DNA from: an uncultured Oscillospiraceae bacterium
Lineage (GTDB): Bacteria > Bacillota > Clostridia > Oscillospirales > Oscillospiraceae
Direction of reading: 5' to 3'
Assembly: GCA_910578505.1 (NCBI GenBank)
Contig: CAJTPV010000044.1
Span: 1 to 21,393, forward strand
Length of the DNA: 21,393 bases
Below, piece after piece: positions 1 through 7,053 of the stretch. The translations under genes and the position numbers were made by a program. Positions within the stretch are counted from its first letter, which is position 1. Each line of letters begins with the position of its first letter. Under the pieces are notes generated by a model. That model had not been told where the DNA came from, did no database searches, and was given only the letters and a program-made list of their open reading frames with translations.

Positions 1-114
1 TCTTATTGTTGTGCCCTTTTTCGGACTGCCTCCCTGGCTACTTCGTTTCAAACTTTACCTCCATATGTGAATCGTACACCTTCCGGTTTGTGGAAGGTCA
101 AGTGTTTTCTTCAT
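1..114. other. Window edge, no gene seen
   Basis: This stretch lies downstream of the minus-strand XRE regulator and runs to the window edge. I see no convincing reading frame with a ribosome binding site, no clear terminator hairpin and no RNA gene. Confidence 0.5.
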
Positions 115-1182
115 TTATGTTGAAAAAATGTCCTCCAGACGCTTCATTGCCGCGCGTAGGTTTGGATCGTTTTTGTACTCCTCGCTCTGACAGGCCTGTT
201 GAATGGACAGATAAATGATCTGGCGCAGTCGCTGATCGGCTTCATGATGCGTGTCCTGTATGGGCAGAGCCGGGAACAAAGCTTCATTGGGCGGCTGCGC
301 GGGCACGCTGAGCCCGTCCAGGCACCGGCAGAGGTTTTCAATCAGCTTCTGCGTCTGCCCGGTCCGGCGGAACAACTCTACCTGCATGATGTCGCTCAGC
401 TGGGTATGGCAAAAAAGCATGGACTCGAATTGCCGAAGCGCCTCGTTGATTTTTGTGGATACCTCAACGGGAAACCCCAGTCTTTCGTCCAAGAGGCAGA
501 CCATACAGCTCTGCATCTGCTGGGCCTGGTGCAGAAGGTGCTTTTGAAGTGTTTCATCCGCCTGCTCCCGCTCACCGCGGCGGAGAAACAGTTCCATCCA
601 GATGACAGTGGGATCGCTGGACAGCCTGGGAAGCTCCAGCAGCAGTTTCTCGGCCTCGTCCAGGGCATTTTCGGAGAGTGCCATGACAGCCAGGGCGATG
701 GCGGCAGACTGCCAATACTCGGTAGAGCCGCTGGCATGGACAGCTTGGAACAACTCCTTCCGTTGGCGGTCCCAAGCCGCACGCTCCTCTGTACCAGCAT
801 CAGGACAAATGACCTGAAAAGCGGCGTAGAGCCCAGCCCCGTGGAATTTCAGAGAAACACTGGTGGGGTACTGGTGCAGCAGATTTTTCAGTGCGGACTC
901 AGCCGCTTGCCAGCCCGTTGTCCTGGCGAGAGCCAGAAGGTCATTGATTTTCTGTACCACTTCCTCGTCCGGGAGCGTCTTTTCATAATTTAGCAGCATA
1001 TCGACATTGGTATCCAGCGCTCTGGCCAGCGGGCAGAGCAGGGTGATATCGGGATAGGAGGTGTTTGTCTCCCATTTGCTGACCGCCGGCGGCGAGATGC
1101 CAAGCGCAGCCGCAAGCTGTTCCTGCGTCATGCCTTTAGCTCGACGGAGTGCTGCAATATTGGCGCCAAGTTTTAGTTCCAT
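115..1182 (-). CDS. XRE-family helix-turn-helix transcriptional regulator
   Basis: A 355-residue DNA-binding regulator. Residues 5-64 form a Cro/C1-type HTH (GANIAALRRAKGMTQEQLA, then the recognition-helix region PPAVSKWETN), followed by the common SYPDI...ARALDTNVDMLL end of the XRE domain. The remainder, about residues 75-355, is Leu/Ala-rich and helical with spaced short helix pairs, as in XRE proteins with TPR-like sensor halves; no enzyme motif is visible. The ATG at 1182 is chosen because a GAGGGGG Shine-Dalgarno sits 7-8 bases upstream. The frame stays open to 1245, but the predicted transcript starts near 1218, which excludes that earlier start. The ligand and targets are unknown. Family assignment is firm; the TPR-like reading is an inference from composition. 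Confidence 0.85.
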   Translation of the reverse strand: MELKLGANIAALRRAKGMTQEQLAAALGISPPAVSKWETNTSYPDITLLCPLARALDTNVDMLLNYEKTLPDEEVVQKINDLLALARTTGWQAAESALKNLLHQYPTSVSLKFHGAGLYAAFQVICPDAGTEERAAWDRQRKELFQAVHASGSTEYWQSAAIALAVMALSENALDEAEKLLLELPRLSSDPTVIWMELFLRRGEREQADETLQKHLLHQAQQMQSCMVCLLDERLGFPVEVSTKINEALRQFESMLFCHTQLSDIMQVELFRRTGQTQKLIENLCRCLDGLSVPAQPPNEALFPALPIQDTHHEADQRLRQIIYLSIQQACQSEEYKNDPNLRAAMKRLEDIFST

Positions 1183-1224
1183 AGCAGATTCCCCCTCATA
1201 GATTGATTTGCGCCTCCTATGATA

Positions 1225-1253
1225 AGTATAAGAGGATAGCCCCATGACGACAA
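1225..1253 (-). promoter_or_regulatory. Promoter of the XRE regulator gene
   Basis: On the minus strand TTGTCG (1253-1248) and TATACT (1230-1225) are separated by 17 bases, a good sigma-A match. Transcription would begin near 1218, which fits the ATG at 1182. Confidence 0.65.
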
Positions 1254-1286
1254 TCGAGGCGTATTCAGATGTAATTCATGTTTTCC

Positions 1287-1299
1287 TAACCATTGGTTA
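1287..1299. promoter_or_regulatory. 13-bp palindrome, possible operator
   Basis: TAACCATTGGTTA is a perfect palindrome around a central T. It lies in the gap between the XRE promoter and the uvrA remnant. Short palindromes like this are typical regulator sites, but which protein binds it is unknown. Confidence 0.3.
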
Positions 1300-1394
1300 A
1301 GTTTGCGATATGACCTTGCGGCGGCACATTACTGCGTGGTATACTGTCGGTGTTTTGGGCAGTCAGGTGGGTATATTCAGACAGATGTGGTTCC

Positions 1395-1975
1395 AGCATG
1401 TGCGATGGAACAGGCTGCATTGATTTGGACGTGCAGTTTTTACCCGATGTGGTCATTCCCTGTCCGGAATGCCATGGCTCCCGTTATGGTCGGGAAGCGT
1501 ATCAGGTACGGCATGGAGATTACTCCCTGCCGGAGCGGACGTGAACACTGCCCTGGAGGCCTGCAAGAACATGAAGCTGGTCAGACAGAGACTGCAGGTG
1601 TTGAAGGACCTGGGCCTGGGCTATCTGACCTTGGAGGAGGAAACCCCCAGTCTGTCCGGCGGCGAGGCCCAGCGCCTGAAGCTGGCCAGCGAAATGGGGA
1701 GAAGCCAGTCAGACTCCGTTTTTGTCTTTGACGAGCCTACCATCGGCTTGCACCCGCTGGATGTGCGGACGCTTCTGGGTGTGTTCCAGACACTGATTGA
1801 GCACAGTGCCACGGTAGTGGTCATCGAACACGACTTGGACGTGATCCGCAATGCCGACTTTATCATCGACATGGGCCCCGGCGGCGGTGAGTTGGGCGGG
1901 CTTGTGGTTGCGGTGGGAACACCGGAGGAAGTGGCCGCCAGCCCCAACAGCGTGACCGGTCAATATCTGAGATAA
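1395..1975 (+). pseudogene. UvrA-like excinuclease subunit, C-terminal remnant with frameshift
   Basis: Only the last part of a UvrA-family ABC ATPase is present. The first piece (about 1395-1535) reads CDGTGCIDLDVQFLPDV then PCPECHGSRY, which is the zinc-finger region that recognises damaged DNA in UvrA. Near 1530-1540 the frame changes. The second piece carries the ABC signature LSGGEAQRLKLASE, Walker B VFVFDEPTIGLHP and the switch histidine in VVVIEHDLDV, ending at 1975. Intact UvrA is over 800 residues, so roughly three quarters is missing, including the N-terminal ATPase. No start codon with a ribosome binding site precedes it. The conserved motifs make identity certain. It could come from a UvrA-like resistance or self-protection ABC protein rather than the housekeeping gene. 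Confidence 0.85.
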
Positions 1976-2142
1976 GGGCTGTGTTCCGGCATATGAAAGC
2001 TGGGCGGCATTTCTCTGATTTTTTCCAAAATAACACACAATTATTACCTCGTTTTGATTTGGTTCATACATCCGACTGATAGACTGTTTTTGTGGCAGTT
2101 TATCCCTTAATTCCCCATAGATCAAACAGATGGGAGGTTCAG

Positions 2143-2211
2143 ATGTATGAAACAGAAATTGCATACAAGAGAACGATTTATGATGTGGCCTCTATTCTGA
2201 TAGCGGAATAG
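2143..2211 (+). pseudogene. Very short frame, possible remnant of a mobile-element accessory gene
   Basis: An ATG at 2143 follows a GGGAGG ribosome binding site (2132-2137) and opens 22 codons (MYETEIAYKRTIYDVASILI plus two residues) before TAG. The beginning resembles the start of small SHOCT-type proteins carried by clostridial conjugative elements, which normally run on for another 30-50 residues. It may be a real micro-peptide or a gene cut by a nonsense change. The family resemblance is from memory and weak. Confidence 0.2.
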
Positions 2212-2274
2212 GGGCCGCGCTTATTTCCGACATTATTTGTGCTTTTTTGCGCGTTCAAAATACCAACTGAATAG

Positions 2275-2391
2275 TTCCATCTGGCAGAGGCGGCAGCATA
2301 TGCTGCCACAAAGCATCGGAATTGGGATGATGCCCGCCGCCTGTGTGCCGTCCGTTCTATTACTGCAACTGCTGAAGGAGTGATTTTATGA
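2275..2391 (+). pseudogene. 3' remnant of a gene coupled to the Orf8-like gene
   Basis: An open stretch without a start codon reads LAEAAAYAATKHRNWDDARR, then LCAVRSITATAEGVIL and stop. Its TGA overlaps the next gene's ATG as ATGA (2388-2391), the usual layout of translationally coupled genes, so it is probably the surviving tail of a real gene. An in-frame TAG at 2272-2274 closes it upstream. I do not recognise the family. Location next to an Orf8-like gene suggests a conjugative-element origin. Confidence 0.3.
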
Positions 2392-2630
2392 AGGATAAGC
2401 CCCGGACAGAGGATCAACTGCTGCCCTACGATATCATCGAGGCGGCCACCCGCGGGGACATTACCGCCATCAATTCAGTGCTGGCGCATTTCGAGGGGTA
2501 CATAGCGGCATTGGCTACACGCACGCTCTATGACGAGCATGGCTGCCCGTGCCAGTACCTCGACCCGGAACTGAAGCGGCGGTTGGAGACGAAACTGATC
2601 GTCCGCGTCCTCAAGTTCAAACTCGTATAA
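2388..2630 (+). CDS. Orf8-like helix-turn-helix protein of a Tn916-type conjugative element
   Basis: An 80-residue protein. LLPYDIIEAATRGDITAINSVL, HFEGYIAALATRTLYDEHG and the closing LKRRLETKLIVRVLKFKL match the small helix-turn-helix proteins next to the sigma-like ORF7 of Tn916-related elements. In those elements it is thought to take part in regulation of conjugation or excision genes. The ribosome binding site AAGGAG (2374-2379) precedes the ATG by 8 bases, and a strong terminator follows. No integrase, excisionase or transfer gene lies next to it, so this is an orphan left by a decayed element although the frame itself is intact. Family call good; any present function unknown. Confidence 0.7.
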   Translation: MKDKPRTEDQLLPYDIIEAATRGDITAINSVLAHFEGYIAALATRTLYDEHGCPCQYLDPELKRRLETKLIVRVLKFKLV

Positions 2631-2636
2631 TCAATA

Positions 2637-2684
2637 GGCGGCCGGTGTGTACCCCTTTCCACACCGGCCGCCTTCTTGCTCTTT
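2637..2684 (+). terminator. Rho-independent terminator after the Orf8-like gene
   Basis: A 13-bp perfect stem (GGCGGCCGGTGTG at 2637-2649 with its complement at 2660-2672) around a 10-base loop is followed by TTCTTGCTCTTT. Confidence 0.85.
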
Positions 2685-2801
2685 GTGAGCTGTGGCAAGT
2701 ACTATTACTGTATCTATTACACAATTGGGCATTGAAAAGATATAGCGCTGAAAAGTGCTTGAATTTCTAGTTAAGTTTGTCATTTGATGAACTTATACTA
2801 A

Positions 2802-3107
2802 TCATAACTTTGGCTTTACATCGGTGCAGATACCATAGGCATGGCAGTTCATGGCCCGGATATATACCTCGTCGATTCCCTGCTCCCGCATGATCTCCTC
2901 AGCTTTGTGACAGTGCTCCTCCGGAAACTTCTCATAATCCAAATCATGCAGAAGGCCGGCCACGCCCCAGATTTCCTCGTCCTCGCCCTCCAGTCTGGCA
3001 AAGTGGGCCATGACTGCCTCCACAGCCAAGGCGTGTTTTTGCAGAGCAGCGGTTTGGGTGTATTCTGTCAGCAGTTCCCAGGCATTTGCTCGCAGTAACT
3101 TTTCCAT
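2802..3107 (-). pseudogene. HD-domain (HDIG) phosphohydrolase, C-terminally truncated
   Basis: 101 residues of a metal-dependent HD hydrolase. The metal-binding residues of the first half are visible: H25 in QKHALAVE, H54-D55 in GLLHDLDYEK and H89 in NCHAYG. In the family the chain continues with a helix carrying a further aspartate (typically MEKVLYxxDELTGL-like), giving about 180 residues. Here it stops eight residues after HAYG, so the catalytic site is incomplete. The ATG at 3107 has GGAGG nine bases upstream; longer upstream frames run into foreign sequence. Sequence beyond both ends is AT-rich and unrelated, pointing to insertion or deletion on both sides. Family certain, inactivity likely. 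Confidence 0.75.
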
Positions 3108-3119
3108 AGTGATAACCTC

Positions 3120-3579
3120 CAAAATAAATATTGCTGCTAAAGATATAGTACAGTTTTTTGCGGCGTCAAAAGAAGTGATTTCACTGTACAAAGTGAAATT
3201 AATGAAAATGTTATGGTATGCAGACAGTCTTGCATATAAACGGCAGGGATGCTCTTTAACGGGATTGGCATATAAAAGATTAGCAATGGGAGCAGTCCCT
3301 ATTGGACACAATATTATAATGGCATTAGATGGTGTCGAATACGAAGAAATTGATTTTCCCGATGACAGAATTGGATATAAATTTTTATCAAAAAAGAATT
3401 ATGAGTTCCAAAACTTGACCGAGGAAGATATTTCGATTTTAAATGAAGTAATCAAATTTTGTGGAAAGGATTCAAAAGATGAGATTGTCGCTCGTATGCA
3501 CAAGGAAAAAGCATATTTTGAAACAGCTGAAAAAGATATAATTCATTATCAATATGCAAAAGAATTATCTATTTCTTAA
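3120..3579 (+). pseudogene. SocA/Panacea-domain antitoxin, N-terminally truncated
   Basis: The frame from about 3120 reads KINIAAKDIVQFF..., KLMKMLWYADSLAYKRQG, LTGLAYKRLAMGAVPIGH and FPDDRIGYKFLS. This is the Panacea (DUF4065, SocA-like) antitoxin domain; the KLMKMLWYAD and GPxPxGH-like signatures are clear. Full-length relatives carry an N-terminal zinc-binding and XRE helix-turn-helix part, absent here, and there is no good start codon before the domain. Its 5' edge abuts the oppositely oriented HD gene's ribosome binding site. Codons are strikingly AT-rich compared with neighbours, so it was probably acquired from a low-GC donor. No partner toxin gene is visible nearby. A start at one of the internal ATGs near 3200 cannot be excluded. 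Confidence 0.7.
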
Positions 3580-3598
3580 ATTGGAGTAATACTAAAAT

Positions 3599-3645
3599 GA
3601 ACCTGTTCAAAAGTTTTATTTGGACAGGTTCGTTTCTTTATTTTA
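3599..3645 (+). terminator. Rho-independent terminator after the SocA-like remnant
   Basis: A 13-bp stem with one G-T pair (3599-3611 with 3619-3631, GAACCTGTTCAAA and TTTGGACAGGTTC) is followed by GTTTCTTTATTTTATC. Confidence 0.8.
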
Positions 3646-3675
3646 TCAATTGAGGAAGATACGGCCCCAGCCCCT

Positions 3676-4692
3676 TTATGCCTGGCCGTCCTGCCGCAGA
3701 TCCAGGATAGAGTTGCCCTCGCTCATGCACGTGCTGAGAACCACGGTCTCCGGACAGCCGGCCCCGCCGTCCTCCATCCGGCGTAGCAGCAGGCGGGCCG
3801 CCCGCTCCGCCATCTCCTGCATGGGCTGGATCACTGTGTACATCCGCGGCTCCATCAAATCCGACAGCAGCAGGTTGTCAAACCCCAGCATGGAGATATC
3901 CCTGGGACAGCGGTATGCCGACTCGTTCACCGCCATCACCGCCCCCAGCGTGATCTCATAGTTGCTCATAAACACGGCCGTGGGCCGGTCCGGCAGGCGC
4001 AGCAGCTCCCGCATGCTCTGGTGGCCGAACTCCAGGGCGTGGAACCCCAGCTTCCGGTACGCCTCCGGCGCGTCCAGCCCCGACCGGGCCATGGCCTCCA
4101 GATAGCCTTCGCAGCGCTCAATGCCTGTGTACTCCGCCGCGGAGCTGATGCAGGCAATTTTCCGGTGCCCCCGGCTCACCAGCGTCTCCACGGCGCGGCG
4201 GGCGGACAGACGGTTGTCAATGCGCACACAGTCGTACCCGCCCTCGTCCAGGTCCCTGTCCAGCAGCACCACAGGCACCCCCGCCTCCCTGGCCGGGCCC
4301 AAAAACTCCCCGCTCCGGCTGTAGGGGACCGCCAGGATGCCGTCCACCTTTTTGCTCAGCAGAAAGCGGATGTTTTCCGCCTCCCGGTCCGGGTTGTTGC
4401 CGGAGTCGCAGATGAGCATCCCATACCCCGCCTGCCGCAGGATGTCGCCGGTGTGGTGCAGCAGGATGCCGTTGAACAGGCTCTCCACGCTGAACACCAC
4501 TACCCCCACGGTCCTGGTCCGGTTGGTCACCAGACCGCGGGCGATCTCGTTGACCTCATAGTGCAGGCTTTTGATTGCGTCCTCAATTTTCTCGCGATTC
4601 TCCGGCAGCACGTTGCCGCCGTTCAGGTATTTCGAGATGGTGGCCAGCGAAAGGCCTGTTTTTTCCCTGATATCCTTGATCGTAGCCGCCAT
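3676..4692 (-). CDS. LacI-family transcriptional regulator
   Basis: A 338-residue sugar-type repressor. Residues 3-25 are the LacI HTH (TIKDIREKTGLSLATISKYL), residues about 26-58 the hinge helix region, and TRTVGVVVFS from residue 59 opens the periplasmic-binding-protein-like effector domain. Near residue 145 VVLLDRDLDEGGYDCVRIDN and near residue 270 DISMLGFDNL are typical. The ATG at 4692 sits 6 bases after AGGAGG, so the start is secure. It is divergent from the AraC regulator gene across a 190-base gap and may control that unit, itself, or a distant sugar locus; no sugar transporter or catabolic enzyme is present here to name a ligand. It has the usual family length and no defect. Confidence 0.92.
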   Translation of the reverse strand: MAATIKDIREKTGLSLATISKYLNGGNVLPENREKIEDAIKSLHYEVNEIARGLVTNRTRTVGVVVFSVESLFNGILLHHTGDILRQAGYGMLICDSGNNPDREAENIRFLLSKKVDGILAVPYSRSGEFLGPAREAGVPVVLLDRDLDEGGYDCVRIDNRLSARRAVETLVSRGHRKIACISSAAEYTGIERCEGYLEAMARSGLDAPEAYRKLGFHALEFGHQSMRELLRLPDRPTAVFMSNYEITLGAVMAVNESAYRCPRDISMLGFDNLLLSDLMEPRMYTVIQPMQEMAERAARLLLRRMEDGGAGCPETVVLSTCMSEGNSILDLRQDGQA

Positions 4693-4753
4693 ATTGCCTC
4701 CTGATGAAATAAAATGGTCAGTTTTTCTGGTAAAATTGTCAGATTACATAAAT

Positions 4754-4771
4754 GTTTCTGGACAAAGAAAC
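4754..4771. promoter_or_regulatory. Inverted repeat overlapping the araC-type promoter
   Basis: GTTTCT (4754-4759) and AGAAAC (4766-4771) are exact complements six bases apart and cover the -35 box of the AraC-gene promoter. A regulator bound here would block that promoter. It does not have the central CG of classic LacI operators, so the binder is open. Confidence 0.35.
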
Positions 4772-4787
4772 CGTTTTGTGGTATCCT
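4759..4787 (+). promoter_or_regulatory. Promoter of the AraC regulator and lipoprotein unit
   Basis: TGGACA (4759-4764) and TATCCT (4782-4787) are 17 bases apart. Transcription would begin near 4794, leaving a leader of about 90 bases before the ATG at 4885. Confidence 0.5.
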
Positions 4788-4884
4788 AGTTTACAATACT
4801 TATAACACCCTGGAAAAGGAAAGGACAGTGACGCACCATGAATGTATAGCCGCTCCATTCGTTTGCGCTGGAAAGGAGGAGATC

Positions 4885-5736
4885 ATGAAGTATAGTGATT
4901 ACAAAGAACAGCAAGAACATGGAACCTTTAATTTTCCCATTGCCTTTTACCACAAGTCGCCTCACAGTCCCAGCTATGAAATGCCCTATCACTGGCATAC
5001 CTACTATGAAGTGATCCGCATCATCTTTGGAACCTTCCACATGACGCTGGATAATGAGACCCGCGAGTACAAGCAGGGGGACATCATCTTCATCACCAGC
5101 GGCATGCTCCACGGCGGCGGCGGGGAGGACTGCGTCTATGAAAGCGTGGTCTTTGACCTGCAGATCCTGATGAAGCCCAACCACGCCTGCACACGGGCCC
5201 TTCAGGACGTGATGGATCAGAAAATTCTCATCAATACCCTTCTCTCAGAGCGCAGCACGGCAGTTTCCACCATTGTGCGGGACCTGTGTCTGGCCCTGTC
5301 CTGCCGCAGGACAGGCAGTGAGTTTATGATCCAGGGTTACCTGTATCAGCTCTTTGGCGTGATTTTTGAAGAGCACCTGTATGAGGAATGTCCCAACGAG
5401 TCGGCAGCCTCCGGGCGGCTGTACTCCATCAAGAAGGTGCTGGCGTATATTTCTGAGAACTACGCCTCCAACATCTCCCTGGACTGCCTGGCGAAAATCG
5501 CCGGCATGAATCCCAAATATTTCTGCCAGTATTTCCGCAGCATGACCGACCGCACACCCATCAACTACCTCAACTACTACCGGATCGAGTGCGCCTGCGA
5601 GATGCTGGCCAAGCAGAACGTATCGATCAAGCAGGTGGCTGTTTCCTGCGGTTTCAATGACGAGAGCTATTTTATCAAAATGTTTCAGAAGTACAAGGGT
5701 ACGACCCCGAAGCGTTTTATGAAACAGGCAATCTGA
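4885..5736 (+). CDS. AraC-family transcriptional regulator with N-terminal cupin
   Basis: 283 residues. The N-terminal half is a cupin-type ligand domain (HWHTYYEVIRI around residue 38, KQGDIIFITSGMLHGG around residues 69-84). The last ~100 residues are the double helix-turn-helix: ISLDCLAKIAGMNPKYFCQYF for the first and VSIKQVAVSCGFNDESYFIKMF for the second, followed by the family signature KYKGTTPKRF. The ATG at 4885 follows AAAGGAGGA with 4-5 bases spacing. The frame is open further upstream, but no better ribosome binding site is there. A small lipoprotein gene begins 35 bases downstream, so they are probably co-transcribed. Such cupin-AraC proteins usually sense sugars or related small molecules; the ligand is not evident here. 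Confidence 0.92.
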   Translation: MKYSDYKEQQEHGTFNFPIAFYHKSPHSPSYEMPYHWHTYYEVIRIIFGTFHMTLDNETREYKQGDIIFITSGMLHGGGGEDCVYESVVFDLQILMKPNHACTRALQDVMDQKILINTLLSERSTAVSTIVRDLCLALSCRRTGSEFMIQGYLYQLFGVIFEEHLYEECPNESAASGRLYSIKKVLAYISENYASNISLDCLAKIAGMNPKYFCQYFRSMTDRTPINYLNYYRIECACEMLAKQNVSIKQVAVSCGFNDESYFIKMFQKYKGTTPKRFMKQAI

Positions 5737-5771
5737 TTTCAAATCTATCTATAATTTATCAGGAGAGCGCC

Positions 5772-6296
5772 ATGCGGTCAAGAGTTTTTTTACTGGAAGT
5801 TTTGGTTTGCCTTCTGTTCACAGCGACAGGGCTGTGCGCCTGCGGGGCGTCGGGAGACGGCCATCCGGCGGACTGCCCTTTTTCTCATATGACATGGACC
5901 TGCTCTGTGAGCGACGTGGTCGCGGAGGAAGGAGAGGAGCACGGTTCCTATGATTCTGTCTATGGAGGGGTATGCTACACGTATCCGAAGGAATTTGAAG
6001 GCCGGGCGGGTACGGTGAAATATATGTTTGACGGCGATGAACATCTGGCCGCTATGGCCTGGACCTGGGAGACGGACAGCCAGGAGGAGCTGGCGGAGCT
6101 GTATGACGCGATCTACGCCTCTGTCAGCGCCAGGTACGGGGAGAGCGGCTACAGCGCCGGGCATCAGACCAATTATGGCGGCGTGTGGTATCGCGACAGC
6201 GGGGATATCATCCTCAGCGCCATGATAACATCGGAATTGAAAGCTTTACAGTATTCTTACTTGAGTCCGGCGGTATCCCATGCCGCAGATCAGTGA
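5772..6296 (+). CDS. Small secreted lipoprotein of unknown function
   Basis: A 174-residue protein with a lipoprotein signal: MRSR, a hydrophobic stretch from residue 5 (VFLLEVLVCLLFTATG) and a lipobox LCAC with Cys24 as the likely lipidated residue. The mature part is acidic (VVAEEGEEH, DSQEELAEL), with a Trp/Tyr-rich strand pattern (YGGVCYTYP, MAWTWETDS, GGVWYRDSGDIIL) suggesting a small beta-rich fold such as those that bind ligands or other envelope proteins. I recognise no named family. The ribosome binding site AGGAG lies 7 bases before the ATG. It follows the AraC gene by 35 bases and ends at a strong terminator, so it is the last gene of that unit and a plausible target of the AraC protein. 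Confidence 0.8.
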   Translation: MRSRVFLLEVLVCLLFTATGLCACGASGDGHPADCPFSHMTWTCSVSDVVAEEGEEHGSYDSVYGGVCYTYPKEFEGRAGTVKYMFDGDEHLAAMAWTWETDSQEELAELYDAIYASVSARYGESGYSAGHQTNYGGVWYRDSGDIILSAMITSELKALQYSYLSPAVSHAADQ

Positions 6297-6303
6297 ACAG
6301 GTT

Positions 6304-6334
6304 GCCGCCGGGGGCTTCCCCGGCGGCTTTTTTC
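6304..6334 (+). terminator. Rho-independent terminator of the AraC-lipoprotein unit
   Basis: GCCGCCGGGG (6304-6313) pairs fully with CCCCGGCGGC (6318-6327) around GCTT, followed by six T. It stands tail-to-tail with the NiaR gene but has no T tract in that direction. Confidence 0.92.
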
Positions 6335-6337
6335 TGG

Positions 6338-6850
6338 TCACTCCTCCCGCCGCAGCAGGAATCCCGCCCGGTCCAGCTCCTCCACCACCCGGGCAAAGGC
6401 GTCCTCCCCCGGACAGGAGAGCGTATGCAGATGCACCCCCTCCGTCAGCAGGGACAGGGGCTGGGCGGCGTCGGCCCGGCGGATAAACTGCTGGACGTCG
6501 TAGCGGCTGGCCAGCTGTAGCGCGCCTGTCAGCTGGCCGTAGACCGGGTGCTCCACGATAACGTCCAGCACCGCGCAGCCGTTGTCCACCATGATGTTCA
6601 GCTCCCGCTCCATGTCCTGGGCCCGGTGGCGGCAGACGGTCTGGCGCAAAAGCCCCTGCCGCTCCCGCTGGAGCAGGTATCCCCTGGCCGCGGCGGCGAT
6701 GGACGCGCCCCCCGCCCGCAGCAGGGCCACGTCCCCCACGATCAGCTGCCGGCTGACGCCGAAGCGCCCGGCCAGCGTGGAGGCGCTGACAGGCTGGGAG
6801 GATTGGGCGAGAATTTCCAGAATAGCGGCCCGGCGTTCTTCTGCGGTCAT
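6338..6850 (-). CDS. niaR: NiaR-type niacin-responsive transcriptional repressor
   Basis: A 170-residue repressor with an N-terminal HTH_11 winged helix (residues 1-60: EERRAAILEILAQSSQPVSA, then LAGRFGVSRQLIVGDVALLR) and a C-terminal 3H domain. The family uses the 3H domain to bind nicotinic acid and metal, and represses NAD salvage or niacin-uptake genes. Candidate metal ligands are H75 (CRHR), E83, H140 and H142 (GVHLHTL), spaced as I recall for the nickel site of the Thermotoga homologue; H101 (VEHPVYGQ) is the other conserved histidine. The ATG at 6850 follows AAAGGAG by 8 bases and is preferred over an in-frame ATG at 6877. No niacin transporter or NAD biosynthesis gene is in the window, so its targets lie elsewhere. 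Confidence 0.88.
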   Translation of the reverse strand: MTAEERRAAILEILAQSSQPVSASTLAGRFGVSRQLIVGDVALLRAGGASIAAAARGYLLQRERQGLLRQTVCRHRAQDMERELNIMVDNGCAVLDVIVEHPVYGQLTGALQLASRYDVQQFIRRADAAQPLSLLTEGVHLHTLSCPGEDAFARVVEELDRAGFLLRREE

Positions 6851-6900
6851 AGGGGATGCTCCTTTCCGATCTTGCATGCAGCTGTAGAGGGCTGACTACC

Positions 6901-6929
6901 ATTTTACACCAACGCCGTGAGATTTTCCA
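6901..6929 (-). promoter_or_regulatory. Probable promoter of the NiaR-type gene
   Basis: On the minus strand TGGAAA (6929-6924) and TAAAAT (6906-6901) are 17 bases apart. It lies back to back with the promoter of the HD gene. Confidence 0.45.
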
Positions 6930-6952
6930 CAAAAATTTCCTACTATTTTCAC

Positions 6953-6982
6953 TTGCATTTTGTACCGGAAAGCGTATATAAT
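6953..6982 (+). promoter_or_regulatory. Promoter of the HD-domain gene
   Basis: TTGCAT (6953-6958) and a perfect TATAAT (6977-6982) are separated by 18 bases. The leader that follows contains a direct repeat TGCGGCGGCC at 6991-7000 and 7009-7018. Confidence 0.75.
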
Positions 6983-7053
6983 GTAGATGCTGCGGCGGCC
7001 ATGTGGGATGCGGCGGCCGGATACTTTATTCCAATAAAGCGGAGGTCTTTTTA

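Noticed and set aside
199..993. A 264-codon plus-strand frame inside the XRE regulator
   Set aside because: Antisense to the recognised HTH protein and without a start signal.
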